This document shows positions 26,951 through 39,702 of a stretch of 64,000 bases of DNA, piece after piece; positions within the stretch are counted from its first letter, which is position 1; the number at the start of each line of letters is the position of its first letter. The translations under genes were made by a program, and so were the position numbers. The notes beneath the pieces were generated by a model, which was given only the letters and a program-made list of their open reading frames with translations, ran no database searches and was not told the origin of the DNA. The stretch comes from Panorpa germanica (taxonomy: Eukaryota > Arthropoda > Insecta > Mecoptera > Panorpidae): NCBI GenBank assembly GCA_963678705.1, contig CAVMBN010000194.1, positions 1-64,000 on the forward strand. The letters are read 5' to 3'.

Positions 26951-29900
26951 AATAACACATATCTGTTACTTTAAAATAGCTTAAAGTGGGTGATAACGTG
27001 ACATTCTATACAAAAGAATACATTTTTACATACAATTATATGGTTAAAAGTTATTAAATAGTTTTTTTTTTATTATAACATGCACATTTGTTCACACAAG
27101 TGCTGCTATATATAATATGAAATTAAAATTTATATTAACTTTTATATTTTTTATACTTGTAGTTGTACCAACTGTGTCTTTTTTACTCAAAAGTAGTAAT
27201 GATGGAACTAAAAAAAGTAAAATTTTAAAATATTATTTCATTTCTGTTACTTTAAAATAGCTTAAGAGTGGGTGATAACGTGACATTCTGTACAAAAAAA
27301 TTCATTTTTACATACAATTATATAGTTAAAAGTTATTAAATAGTTTTTTTTTTATTATAACATGCACATTTGTTCACACAAGTGCCGCTATATATAATAT
27401 GAAATTAAAATTAATAATAACATTTATATTTTTTGAACTTGCAGTTGTACTAACTGTGTCTCTTTTACACAAAAATTGTAGTGATGGAACTAAAAAAATA
27501 AAAATTTTAAAATATTAATACATTTCTGTTACTTCAAAATACATTTAGATTGTGTGGTAAAGTGAAATTCAATACAAAAAAATAAATTTTTACATACAAA
27601 TATATGGTTAAAAGTTTTAAAATTTTGTTTTATTTTATCATGCACATTTGTATACACAAGTGCTGCTATATATAATATGAAATTAAAATTATTATTAACT
27701 TTTATATTTTTTGTACTTGCAGTTGTACAAACTGTGTCTTTTTTACTCAAAAATAGTAATGATGGAACTAAAAAAATAAAATTTTTAAAATAATAACACA
27801 TTTCTGTTACTTTAAAATAGCTCAAGAGTAAGTGATAACGTGACATTCTATACAAAAAAAATACATTTTTACATACAATTATATAGTTAAAAGTTTTTAA
27901 ATAGTTTTTTTTTTATTATAACATGCACATTTGATCACACAAGTGCTGCTATATATAAAATGAAATTAAAATTATTAATAACTTTTATATATTTTGTACT
28001 TGCAGTTGTACAAACTGTGTCTTTTTTACTTAAAAATAGTAATGATAGAACTAAAAAAATAAAAATTTCAAAATAGCAATACATTTTTGTTACTTTAAAA
28101 TAGCTTAAGAGTGGGTGTTAACGTGACATTCCTTACAAAAAAATACATTTTTACATACAATTATATGGTTAAAAGTTATTAAATATTTTTTTTTTATTAT
28201 AACATGCACATTTGTTCACACAAGTGCTGCTATATATAATGTGAAATTAAAATTAATAATAACTTTTATATTTTTTGAACTTGCAGTTGTACTAACTGTG
28301 GCTCTTTTACACAAAAATTGTAGTGATGGAAATAAAAAAATAAAAATTTAAAAATATTAATACATTTCTGTTACTTTAAAATACATTTAGATTGTGTGGT
28401 AAAGTGAAATTAAATACAAAAATATAAATTTTTACATACAAATATATAGTTAAAAGTTATAAAATTTTGTTTTATTTTATCTTGCACATTTGTATACACA
28501 AGTGCTGCTATATATAATATGAAATTAAAATTATTATTAACATTTAAATTTTTTGTACTTGCAGTTGTACAAACTGTGTCTTTTTTACTCAAAAATAGTA
28601 ATGATGGAACTAAAAAAATAAAATTTTTAAAATAATAACACATTTCTCTTACTTTAAAATAGCTTAAGAGTGGGTGATAACGTGACATTCTATACAAAAA
28701 AATACATTTTTACATACAATTATATGGTTAAAAGTTATTAAATAGTTTTTTTTTTATTATAACATGCACATTTGTTCACACAAGTGCTGCTATATATAAT
28801 ATGAAATTAATTATTATTAACTTTTATATTTTTTATACTTGTAGTTGTACCAACTGTGTCTTTTTTACTCAAAAGTAGTAATGACGGAACTAAAAAAATA
28901 AAAATTTTAAAATATTAATACATTTCTGTTACTTTAAAATAGCTTAAGAGTGGGTGTTAACGTGACATTCTTTACATAAAAATACATTTTTACATACAAT
29001 TAAATTGTTAAAAGTTATTAAATACCTTTTTTTTTTATTATAACATGCACATTTGTTCACACAAGTGCTGCTATATATAATATGAATTTAAAATTAATAA
29101 TAACTTTTATATTTTTTGAACTTGCAGTTGTACTAACTGTGTCTCTTTTACACAAAAATTGTAGTGATGAAACTAAAAAAATAAAAATTTTAAAATATAA
29201 TTACATTTCTGTTACTTTAAAATACATTTAGATTGTGTGGTAAAGTAAAATTCAATACAAAAAAATAAATTTTTACATACAAATATATGGTTAAAAGTTA
29301 TAAAATTTTGTTTTAGTTTATCATGCACATTTGCATACACAAGTGCTGCTATATATAATATGAAATTAAAATTATTATTAACTTTTATATTTTTTGTACT
29401 TGCAGTTGTACCAACTGTGTCTCTTTTACTCAAAAATAGTAATGATGGAACTAAAAAAATAAAAATTTTAAAATAATAACACATTTCTGTTACTTTAAAA
29501 TAGCTTAAGAGTGGGTGATAACGTGACATTCTGTACAAAAAAATACATTTTTACATACAATTATATGGTTAAAAGTTATTAAATAGTTTTTTTTTTATTA
29601 TAACATGCACATTTGTTCACACAAGTGCTGCTATATATAATATGAAATTAAAATTAATAATAACATTTATATTTTTTGAACTTGCAGTTGTACTAACTGT
29701 GTCTTTTTTACACAAAAATTGTAGTGATGGAACTAAAAAAATAAAAACTTTAAAATATTAATACATTTCTGTTACTTTAAAATACATTTAGATTGTGTGG
29801 TAAAGTGAAATTCAATACAAAAAAATTAATTTTTACATACAAATATATGGTTAGAAGTTATAAAATTTTGTTTTATTTTATCATGCACATTTGTATACAC

Positions 29901-30034
29901 AAGTGCTGCTATATATAATATGAAATTAAAATTATTATTAACATTTATATTTTTTGTACTTGCAGTTGTACCAACTGTGTCTGTTTTACTTAAAAATAGT
30001 AATGATGGAACTAAAAAAATTAAATTTTTAAAAG
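26951..30034 (+). repeat. Eleven-monomer higher-order unit (ABC x3, BC x1)
   Basis: A 3,084-bp relative of the 13-monomer unit lacking exactly one BC dimer. The order of private variants is otherwise the same. The pre-insertion distance across the Helitron (9872 to 18551 less 5601 bp, about 3,078 bp) points to another 11-monomer unit there. Confidence 0.75.
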
Positions 30035-30204
30035 AATAACACATATCTGTTACTTTAAAATAGCTTAAAGTGGGTGATAACGTGACATTCTATACAAAAA
30101 AATACATTTTTACATACAATTATATGGTTAAAAGTTATTAAATAGTTTTTTTTTTATTAAAACATGCACATTTGTTAACACAAGTGCTGCTATATATAAT
30201 ATGA

Positions 30205-31850
30205 AATTAAAATTATTATTAACTTTTATATTTTTTATACTTGTAGTTGTACCAACTGTGTCTTTTTTACTCAAAAGTAGTAATGATGGAACTAAAAAAA
30301 TAAAAATTTTAAAATATTAATACATTTCTGTTACTTTAAAATAGCTTAAGAGTGGGTGTTATTGTACATTCTTTACAAAAAAATACATTTTTACATACAA
30401 TTATATGGTTGAAAATTATTAAATAGTTTTTTTTATTATAACATGCACATTTGTTCACACAAGTGCTGCTATATATAATATGAAATCAAAATTAATAATA
30501 ACTTATATATTTTTTGAACTTGTAGTTGTACTAACTGTGTCTCTTTTACACAAAAATTGTAGTGATGGAACTCAAAAAATAAAAATTTTAAAATATTAAT
30601 ACATTTCTGTTACTTTAAAATACATTTAGATTGTGTGGTTAAGTGAAATTCAATACAAAAAAATAAATTTTTACATACAAATATATGGTTAAAAGTTATA
30701 AAATTTTGTTTTATTTTATCATGCACATTTGTATACACAAGTGCTGCTATATATAATATGAAATTAAAATTATTATTAACTTTTATATTTTTTGTACTTG
30801 CAGTTGTACCAACTGTGTCTCTTTTACTCAAAAATAGTAATGTTGAAACTAAAAAAATAAAATTTTTAAAATAACACATTTCTGTTACTTTAAAATAGCT
30901 TAAGAGTGGGTGATAACGTGACATTCTATACAAAAAAATACATTTTTACATACAATTATATGGATAAACGTTATTAAATAGTTTTTTTTATTATAACATG
31001 TACATTTGTTCACACAAGTGCTGCTATGAAATTAATTATTATTAACTTTTATATTTTTTATACTTGTAGTTGTACCAACTGTGTCTTTTTTACTCAAAAG
31101 TAGTAATGATGGAACTAAAAAAATAAAAATTTTAAAATAATAATACATTTCTGTTACTTTAAAATAGCTTAAGAGTGGGTGTTATTGTACATTCTTTACA
31201 AAAAAAAACATTTTTACATACAATTATATGGTTGAAAATTATTAAATAGTTTTTTTTATTATAACATGCACATTTGTTCACACAAGTGCTGCTATATATA
31301 ATATGAAATTAAAATTAATAATAACTTATATATTTTTTGAAATTGTAGTTGTACTAACTGTGTCTCTTTTACACAAAAATTGTAGTGATGGAACTAAAAA
31401 AATAAAAATTTTAAAATATTAATACATTTCTGTTACTTTAAAATACATTTAGATTGTGTGGTTAAGTGAAATTCAATACAAAAAAATAAATTTTTACATA
31501 CAAATATATGGTTAAAAGTTATAAAATTTTGTTTTATTTTATCATGCACATTTGTATACACAAGTGCTGCTATATATAATATGAAATTAAAATTATTATT
31601 AACTTTTATATTTTTTGTACTTGCAGTTGTACCAACTGTGTCTCTTTTACTCAAAAATAGTAATGTTGAAACTAAAAAAATAAAATTTTTAAAATAACAC
31701 ATTTCTGTTACTTTAAAATAGCTTAAGAGTGGGTGATAACGTGACATTTTATACAAAAAAATACATTTTTACATACAATTATATGGATAAACGTTAATAA
31801 ATAGTTTTTTTTATTATAACATGCACATTTGTTCACACAAGTGCTGCTAT
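30205..31850 (+). repeat. Two direct copies of a shortened ABC trimer (823 bp)
   Basis: Two adjacent units at an offset of 823 bp, sharing rare variants: gtgttattgtacattc in an A tail, ggttgaaaattatt, and a C monomer in which the usual ataataacac is shortened to ataacac. The join near 31027 lacks part of the core (gctgctatgaaatt), which accounts for some of the reduced period. Confidence 0.8.
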
Positions 31851-32000
31851 ATATAATATGAAATTAAAATTATTTTTAACTTTTATATTTTTTATACTTG
31901 CAGTTGTACCAACTGTGTCTCTTTTACACAAATATTGTAGTGATAAAACTAAAAAAATAAAAATTTTAAAATATTAATACATTTCTGTTACTTTAAAATA

Positions 32001-32556
32001 CATTTAGATTGTGTGGTAAAGTGAAATTCAAAACAAAAAAATAAATTTTTACATACAAATATATGGTTAAAAGTTATAAAATTTTGTTTTATTTTATCAT
32101 GCACATTTGTATACACAAGTGCTGATATATATAATATGAAATTAAAATGATTATTAACTTTTATATTTTTTGTACTTCCAGTTGTACAAACTGTGTCTTT
32201 TTTACTCAAAAATAGTAATGATGGAACTAAAAAAATAAATTTTTTAAAATAATAACACATTTCTGTTACTTTAAAATACATTTAGATTGTGTGGTAAAGT
32301 GAAATTCAAAACAAAAAAATAAATTTTTACATACAAATATATGGTTAAAAGTTATAAAATTTTGTTTTATTTTATCATGCACATTTGTATACACAAGTGC
32401 TGATATATATAATATGAAATTAAAATGATTATTAACTTTTATATTTTTTGTACTTCCAGTTGTACAAACTGTGTCTTTTTTACTCAAAAATAGTAATGAT
32501 GGAACTAAAAAAATAAATTTTTTAAAATAATAACACATTTCTGTTACTTTAAAATA
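32001..32556 (+). repeat. Perfect 278-bp tandem duplication of a hybrid monomer
   Basis: 32001-32278 and 32279-32556 look identical base for base. The unit has a B tail followed by a C head and carries rare variants (tacttccag, aaaatgattatt, ttcaaaacaa). The exchange was so recent that no difference has built up, and it broke the usual B-C-A order. Confidence 0.85.
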
Positions 32557-32720
32557 GCTTAAGAGTGGGTGATAACGTGACATTCTATACAAAAAAATAC
32601 ATTTTTACATACAATTATATGGTTAAAAGTTATTAAATAGTTTTTTTTTTATTATAACATGCACATTTGTTCACACAAGTGCTGCTATATATAAAATGAA
32701 ATTAAAATTATTATTAACTT

Positions 32721-33203
32721 TGGACGATATCCAACAGTAGTATCTTACATGTTAAAAATCATTGTAAATTGTTTGATGTAAATAATTGTACTTGTCAGTT
32801 ATTTCAACTCTATTCCCTCACCTTAACACATTGCAAAAACCAAAACCTTTTATTTCAATCCAATTCAAATACGCATTTCTTTATCTAGTCGAACGACCTT
32901 CAAATATTCTCATTCCTATATTCTTTACAAAACCCGTTCCATTTCTGTTATAAACAAAACTACATTGTTTTACATTTAACAAGTAAAATAAAATACTAAA
33001 TTTGATTCTGTATCAAAAATATAACCAGAGCTGTTAGACATAAAACTTGGTAGTTGTAATTATAATTTGTAGAAATATATAAGGATATTAAGTTAAACGA
33101 AGTGTGCTGTTTCATTTAAATAATAGGTTCAAATTGGCTTACACCCAATTGAAAAGAACGTTGTACCAAGATCATCAGCGAATCGACTCTTGACAACGTT
33201 ACA
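32721..33203 (+). repeat. 5' LTR of the BEL/Pao element
   Basis: 483 bp, starting tggacgatatcc and ending gacaacgttaca. A TATA-like tatataa lies at 33076-33082, and aaataaaatac near 32990 could act in polyadenylation. Very similar to the 3' LTR. Confidence 0.93.
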
Positions 33204-33219
33204 TGGTCCTTCGAGCCGG
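33204..33219 (+). other. Primer-binding site, tRNA-Tyr type
   Basis: TGGTCCTTCGAGCCGG starts directly after the 5' LTR. Its complement ends in CCA and matches the 3' end of insect tRNA-Tyr (acceptor strand TCGAAGG plus discriminator A), as recalled from Drosophila tRNA-Tyr, which starts CCTTCGA. Confidence 0.75.
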
Positions 33220-33520
33220 ATAATTGTGAAACCAGGTCCTTCGAAATTATATATCACGATACCGCTGAACTATCGAAGAAGAAACATTGCACTGAAGATT
33301 AGCTAGCTGCCATATAAGTCTACAATCTAGACAATCAGGTACGTGTCCAGCTTTTCTTATTCAACATCCATCCATTTAATTTAATATCGATATACTATCA
33401 TACATTTTGGATTTTTCATTACGTTTCTCTCAAAATAAAACTCACCTTACCTTTAAATAAAATTCTAAAAACTGCCATTTTAAACTCCACTTATCTCATT
33501 TTCTAATAATCGATTACAAC

Positions 33521-34640
33521 ATGTCAGTACTAAAAAGATTAAAAATTAAGAGCGCTGCAATAAAGGAAGACTTATTATCACATGATAGGTATTGCGAAAC
33601 CTTTGACATACATAGCAATACCTACGATTACTGTGAGATTAAGATAAGAAAGACTTCTTTTGCACCGCTTTTAGTGCAATTTAAGGATATTTCAATAGAC
33701 TTAAAATTGAACAGTACTAATGAGGATAAAAGCGACGAAAAGCAAAGTGAAGTGTTAGAAATTCAAGACAAATATTTTAAAATAATGGCCAAATATGACA
33801 AAATAACTGCTCTTGAAGAATTATCTTCACTTGTTAAGGTTAACAGCCAATCAATTGTCTCCTTGCCAAATATAGAAATACCTTCCTTCCACGGGGATAT
33901 AGGGCAATGGGAGTCCTTTAAAGAAACCTTCACGAGTCTGGTGCATAACGAACCCAGTTTAGATATAATGAAAAAATTCCACCACTTGAAGAATTCTTTA
34001 AATGCAGCATCGGTGCTCTATTCCTTGCAACTTATTCCGTCAAATTACGAAATTGCTTGGCAAATGTTGGTCAGGCGATTTGAAAATAAGAAATTAATAA
34101 GAATACACCACCTCAAGTCCTTTATGGAAACGCCAGCTATCAGTTATCAATCAAGCTCAAAGCTAAGAAACCTAACGGACAGTCTCACAAAGCACATTAG
34201 AGCTTTACAAACTCTAATTCCCCAAGAAATGCTTTTTAATACCCTTATAAATTATATTGCACTAAACAAATTAGACAAAATTACTCAGACTGAATGGCAC
34301 AAGTCACCCGAAGCCGCAATAGACAATCCGACCTTCACCTCACTACTAAACTTTTTATCTGACAGAGCTACATTGCTTGAAATCATGTAGGGCAATATCA
34401 AAGGACTATCAGGTGTAAATACAAGGCAAACTTTTGTAGCCAGTCAAGCGCGAAAATGTTCTATCTGTAAAAACGACCACCAAACTTTTAAATGCCCTGA
34501 TCTATTAAAATTATCTATCTCAAATCGATACGCAGAAATAAGTGAAAGGCAATTATGTTTCAATTGCTTAAGGACTGGACACACAAAGAATGAATGCTCC
34601 TCTATTTTTCGCTGTCGGCTTTGTGATAAAAAACACCACA
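33521..34640 (+). pseudogene. BEL/Pao gag region (fossil)
   Basis: Begins MSVLKRLKIKSAAIKEDL. It contains a DUF1759-type stretch (PSFHGDIGQWESFKETF, then HHLKNSL and AWQMLVRRFENK), the capsid-like core typical of BEL/Pao gag. A Cys/His-rich zinc-knuckle region lies near the end (CFNCL, GHTKNEC, CRLC). It would package element RNA. Part of a broken element. Confidence 0.8.
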
Positions 34641-34645
34641 CTATT

Positions 34646-37600
34646 TTGCATCAGCAACAGGATGCTGATTTTGATTCAACAACTGACCCCAACATTACAT
34701 TATCAAGCACCAGCCGGCTAAGTAACCATAACCCTGTTTTGTTATCAACAGCTGTTGTGCAAGTAGTTGACGCCAATAATAAGCTGTGTACTGCTAGAGC
34801 TTTACTTGATAGTGGTAGTCAGAGTAGTTTTATATCGGAATCGCTCGCAAGGAAATTAAAAATACCACCTAACAAAAGTAACATATCAGTTCTGGGTATA
34901 AGCAGTGCAAAAACTCAAATTACTAAATCAATAACAATAAATATAAAATCCGTGCACACTCATTTTGCAACAAAATTACACTGCCTCATTTTAAAAAAAA
35001 TTACCGGAAACATTCCTTCAACAAATCAAGACCTTACCGACATTCATATACCGAAAAACGTTAGTTTAGCTGATCCATTATTCCACAAATCTGAAAAAAT
35101 TGATTTATTACTAGGCGCGGATATATTTTGGGATTTGCTGCGTGTCGGGCGCATGAGCTTGGGAAAGAACAAACCCACGATTCAAAAGACCACCCTGGGC
35201 TGGATTGTCACAGGTTCTTACTGTAACAAAAGCAGCAGGCAACGACACTGTTACTTTTCTCAACAGCAAGAAATTCAAAATCAATTAAAATTATTTTGGG
35301 AGTTAAAATCAGTTAATAACGTAACATCACAATCAGAGGAGGAGATTGCATGTGAAACTCACTTTAAAAAGACTACCTGTCGAAATCAAGATGGCCGTTT
35401 TGTTTGCAAAATACCATTTAAAGAACCCATTCATTTACTTGGTGAATCAAACAAAATGGCTATCAAACGATTTTCTTCACTGGAGAAAAAACTTCAGATT
35501 AACCCACAATTAAATGAGTTATATTTCATTTTTATGAAGGAGTACTTAAACAATAACCAGAACACCACTTCACAATCCTATTTTTTACCCCATCACGGGG
35601 TGGTAAAACCTACTAGCACTACCACCAAATTGGGGGTAGTATTTGATGGTTCTATGAAAACCACCTCCGGATATTTTCTCAATAAATTGCAAGCAGTCGG
35701 ACCTGCGATACAAAATGATTTGGTATCCATCTCATTAAGATTAAGACAATTTACATACGTTGTAGGCGCCGACATCGCAATAATGTACCGGCAAGTGCTA
35801 GTTCACGAATCCCAAAGAGACCTTCAACAAATACTTTGGAGATTCAGCCCCAAAGACCCTTTATTATCGTATAGGTTAAACACTGTCACCTACGGCACTG
35901 CTTCAGCTTCCTTTCTGGCTATAAGAAGTTTGTGTCAACTTGGGTACGATAATGAAATATCAAATCCTAGCGCTTCCAAGGCCATTTTAGAAGATTTTTA
36001 TGTTGACGATCTCTTGACGGGATCCGATACTATTAACAACTTGTCAAATACGTGCGCTCAAATCGATTCCATTTTAAAGAGTGGTGGTTTCACTTTACGA
36101 AAATGGGTTTCAAATGCACCACAATTACTCAAAGAATTAAATAAAAACAGCGAGCCATGCTCCAACGTTGAATTGGGCGATTCTAATTACCTTAGAACAC
36201 TAGGTGTTGAGTGGAATCCCAATCTTGATTATATAAAGTACACAATAAGCAATACCAGTATTCCTAACATTAATACAAAGCGTAGTATTCTTTCATTTAC
36301 AAGTAAAATATTTGATCAACTAGGGTTATTGTCGCGATGTATAATTGTTTTCAAAATTTTATTGCAAACGTTGTGGACTCAACATCTGGATTGGGATGAC
36401 CCTGTTCCAACTGAAATCAATAACGATTGGAAATCAACCATTGATAGCCTAATCCTAATAAACAACTTAAACATACCTCGTCACTCATTAATTATAAACC
36501 ACGTAAACGTGCTATTACATAGATTTTGTGATGCCTCCGAAAAAGCATACGGAGCTTGCATATATCTAAGAAGCACTAATGTTCTCGGCAACGTTAAAAT
36601 TTCACTATCGTGTGCAAAGTCAAAGGTCGCTCCTTTAAAAACTATAACCATTCCAATACTTGAGCTGTGCGCTGCCGTCATCTTGACTAAACTGTCAACA
36701 AAAATTATCAACACACTCTCCATCAATCTATCAGACATATATCTGTGGTCTGACTCCACCATAGTACTATCATGGTTACAACACACTCCGAACACTTTAA
36801 AGACCTTTGCGTCAAACCGAACATCAGAAATTCTATACAACATGACTTCCAATCATCATTGGTGTCATGTGAATTCTAACTCAAATCCGACAGATTTAGT
36901 ATCACAAGGTGTAGAACCTCAAAACTTAATAGAGAATTTGCTTTGGTGGTCAGGGCCTTCTTGGCTACACAATGTAGAAGAGGCTTGGCCTACCAGCGAA
37001 TTCACAATCAATCATATACCAGACATGCGTAAATGTACTACTATCAGAACTCATACCAAATTAGAAACCGATATATTTGCTTTGTATTCATCATTAAGAA
37101 CACTGATGAAAACGTACATGAAGAGAGTTTTGAAAAATTCAAATTTAACGTGTTATAGTGTATTGGTACAAATTGAAGCCAAACTAAATTCACGTCCATT
37201 ATACCCTATGTCCACCGATCCTTCAGACCTTCGTCCCATCACACTTGGACACTACCTGGTTGGTAGACTGTTGACAGCCCTTCCATATGTTGATTACACA
37301 AACACTAAAATGAACAACTTACCGCGCTTCCATTTTATTCAGCAGCTTCTGCAGCACTATTGGAAACGCTGGTCAGCCGACTACGTTAACCATCAACAAC
37401 AACGACAAAAATGGAACAGAGCCACTGGACCCAACATCACACCTGGAATGCTGATTCTCATCAAAGAAGACAACGTTCCACCTCTGCAATCGATACTAGG
37501 TCGTGTTGTTCATTCAATTGTTGGCTCTGACGATCAAGGTCGGGTCGCGGTCATAGCCACCCATGGAGGACAAATTAAAAGGGCTGTAAGAAAACTAGCA

Positions 37601-37672
37601 CCCCTGCCCGAGCAGCAAAATTGGAATTCGAGCGAATCCAACGCCGGGACCATGGACGAAATCCAACAGTAG
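34646..37672 (+). pseudogene. BEL/Pao pol region (fossil)
   Basis: Parts in order: aspartic protease of DUF1758 type with the active-site motif LLDSGSQSSF; reverse transcriptase with GVVFDGSMKT, GADIAIMYRQV and the catalytic FYVDDLLTGSD; a Pao-type RNase H region with FCDASEKAYGACIY; and a C-terminal Pao-type domain (AKLNSRPLYP, YWKRWSADY, then a DUF5641-like end). The reading frame closes just inside the 3' LTR. The whole element is broken and this is read as a fossil, although a long stretch still reads clearly as pol. Confidence 0.85.
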
Positions 37673-38134
37673 TATCTTATATGTTAAAAATCATTGTAAA
37701 TTTTTGATGTAAATAATTGTACTTGTCAGTTATTTCCCCTCTATTCCCTCACCTTAAGACATTGCAAAAACCAAAACCTTTTATTTCAATACAATTCAAA
37801 TACGCATTTCTTTATCTAGTCGAACGACCTTCAAATATTCTCATTCCTTTATTCTTAACAAAACCCGTTCCATTTCTGTTATAAACAAAACTACATTGTT
37901 TTACATTTAACAAGTAAAATAAAATACTAAATTTGATTCTATATCAAAAATATAACCAGAGCTGTTAGACATAAAACTTGGTAGTTGTAATTATAATTTG
38001 TAGAAATATATAAAGATATTAAGTTAAACGAAGTGTGCTGTTTCATTTAAATAATCGGTTCAAATTGGCTTACACCCAATTGAAAAGAACGTTGTACCAA
38101 GATCATCAGCGAATCGACTCTTGACAACGTTACA
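37653..38134 (+). repeat. 3' LTR of the BEL/Pao element
   Basis: 482 bp, starting tggacgaaatcc and ending gacaacgttaca, followed by the aactt target duplication. It differs from the 5' LTR at about a dozen positions by eye, mostly single substitutions. Confidence 0.93.
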
Positions 38135-38544
38135 AACTTTTATATATTTTGTACTTGCAGTTGTACAAACTGTGTCTTTTTTACTCAAAAATAGTAATAA
38201 TAGAACTAAAAAAATAAAAATTTTAAAATAGCAATACATTTCTGTTACTTTAAAATAGCTTAAGAGTGGGTGTTAACGTGACATTCTTTACAAAAAAATA
38301 CATTTTTACATACAATTATATGGTTAAAAGTTATTAAATAGTTTTTTTTTATTATAACATGCACATTTGTTCACACAAGTGCTGCTATATATAATGTGAA
38401 ATTAAAATTAATAATAACTTTTATATTTTTTGAACTTGCAGTTGTACTAACTGTGTCTCTTTTACACAAAAATAGTAGTGATGGAAATAAAAAAATAAAA
38501 ATTTTAAAATATTAATACATTTCTGTTACTTTAAAATACATTTA
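38135..38544 (+). repeat. Satellite array, segment 3 (between BEL/Pao and SINE)
   Basis: The rest of the A-type monomer cut by the BEL/Pao element, a following B head, and the start of its tail up to acattta, where the SINE is inserted. The same A variant (tatattttgtacttgcag with atagaact) occurs near 10,900, 24,350 and 27,990. Confidence 0.93.
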
Positions 38545-38782
38545 CCGACTGCTGTGTCTTCGGGTTCGATCCCCGGACCAGATATATATTTTCTGGGTTT
38601 GGTTATTATGAACTTATATTGATTATGGTCATACATAATCATACAGTTATTAGGCAGTGGTGTAGCCCACATATATGAGGCCACGACACCATAAATACTG
38701 CCAACATTGAAGGAGGTCGTCGGTGATAGGACTCAGCATCGGAAATAGGCCGACGTTAAATAAATTAAATAAAAAAAAAAAA
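38545..38782 (+). mobile_element. 5'-truncated tRNA-derived SINE
   Basis: A 238-bp insert flanked by direct repeats of 12 bp (aaaatacattta, 38533-38544 and 38783-38794) and ending in taaataaattaaataa plus an A-run. Near its start ggttcgatcc (38563-38572) matches the RNA polymerase III box B of tRNA genes, followed by ccggacca, as in a T-arm. There is no box A ahead of it, so the copy lost its 5' end, as is common for LINE-driven insertions. The body (about 38590-38760) has no recognised function. A tRNA gene is excluded by the missing 5' half. Confidence 0.8.
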
Positions 38783-39702
38783 AAAATACATTTAGATTGT
38801 GTGGTAAAGTGAAATTCAATACAAAAAAAATAAGATTTTACATACAAATATATGGTTAAAAGTTATAAAATTTTGTTTTATTTTATCTTTCACATTTGTA
38901 TACACAAGTGCTGCTATATATAATATGAAATTAAAATTATTATTAACATTTATATTTTTTGTACTTGCAGTTGTATTAACTGTGTCTCTTTTACTCAAAA
39001 ATAAAAATGATAGAACTAAAAAAAAAAAATTTTTAAAAAAATAACACATTTCTGTTTTTTCAAAATAGCTTAAGAGTATGTGATAACGTGACATTCTATA
39101 CAAAAAATACATTTTTACATACAATTATATGGTTAAAAGTTATTAAATTGTTTTTTTTTTTATTATAACATGCACATTGGTTCACACAAGTGTTGCTATA
39201 TATAATATGAAATTAAAATTATTATTAACTTTTATATTTTTTATACTTGTAGTTGTACCAACTGTGTCTTTATTACTCAAAAGTAGTGGTAATGGAACTG
39301 AAAAAATAAAATTTTTAAAATAATAATACATTTCCTTTACTTTAAAATAGCTTAAGAGTGGGTGTTATCGTAACATTCTTTACAAAAAAATACATTTTTA
39401 CATACAATTATATTGTTAAAAGTTATTAAATAGTTTTTTTTTTATTATGACATGCACATTTGTTCACACAAGTGCTGCTATATATATATGTACCAACTGT
39501 GTCTCTTTTACTCAAAAATAAAAATTATAGAACTAAAAAAATAAAATTTTTAAAATAATAACACATTTCTGTTTTTTTAAAATAGCTTAAGAGTATGTGA
39601 TAACGTGACATTCTATACAAAAAAATACATTTTTACATAACATACAATTATATGGTTAAAAGTTATTAAATAGTTTTTTTTTTATTATAACATGCACATT
39701 TG

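Larger units (their letters stand above)
18429..32720 (+). repeat. Satellite array, segment 2
   Basis: About 51 monomers continuing from the core of the C monomer cut by the Helitron. This part shows the clearest higher-order structure: a marked C monomer (gtctgttttactt and a tail reading aaaagaataac) recurs with the last G of that tag at 18551, 21349, 23309, 26950 and 30034. The spacings of 2798, 1960, 3641 and 3084 correspond to 10, 7, 13 and 11 monomers. The segment ends in an A-type monomer interrupted by the BEL/Pao element. No gene is seen. Confidence 0.95.
32721..38134 (+). mobile_element. BEL/Pao LTR retrotransposon (fossil)
   Basis: A 5,414-bp element bounded by two direct LTRs of about 482 bp that begin TG and end CA, flanked by the 5-bp target duplication aactt (32716-32720 and 38135-38139). 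Removing the element and one aactt restores an A-type satellite monomer. Order of parts: 5' LTR, tRNA-Tyr primer site, gag with DUF1759-type domain and zinc-knuckle region, aspartic protease, reverse transcriptase, RNase H, and a C-terminal Pao-type segment, then 3' LTR. That order and the sequence style assign it to BEL/Pao. The copy is broken, with roughly two or three visible breaks. The LTRs differ at about a dozen sites by eye (about 97% alike), so it is a fairly young fossil. Confidence 0.93.

Noticed and set aside
32110-32145. Hammerhead ribozyme in the satellite (ctgatatata ... gaaat)
   Set aside because: The core needs CTGANGA; these monomers read ctgatat, and most read ctgctat. The conserved stems are not apparent.
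38560-38582. tRNA gene at the ggttcgatcc box
   Set aside because: Only the T-arm-like part exists; there is no box A, anticodon arm or acceptor pairing. The target duplications and A-tail show a SINE.
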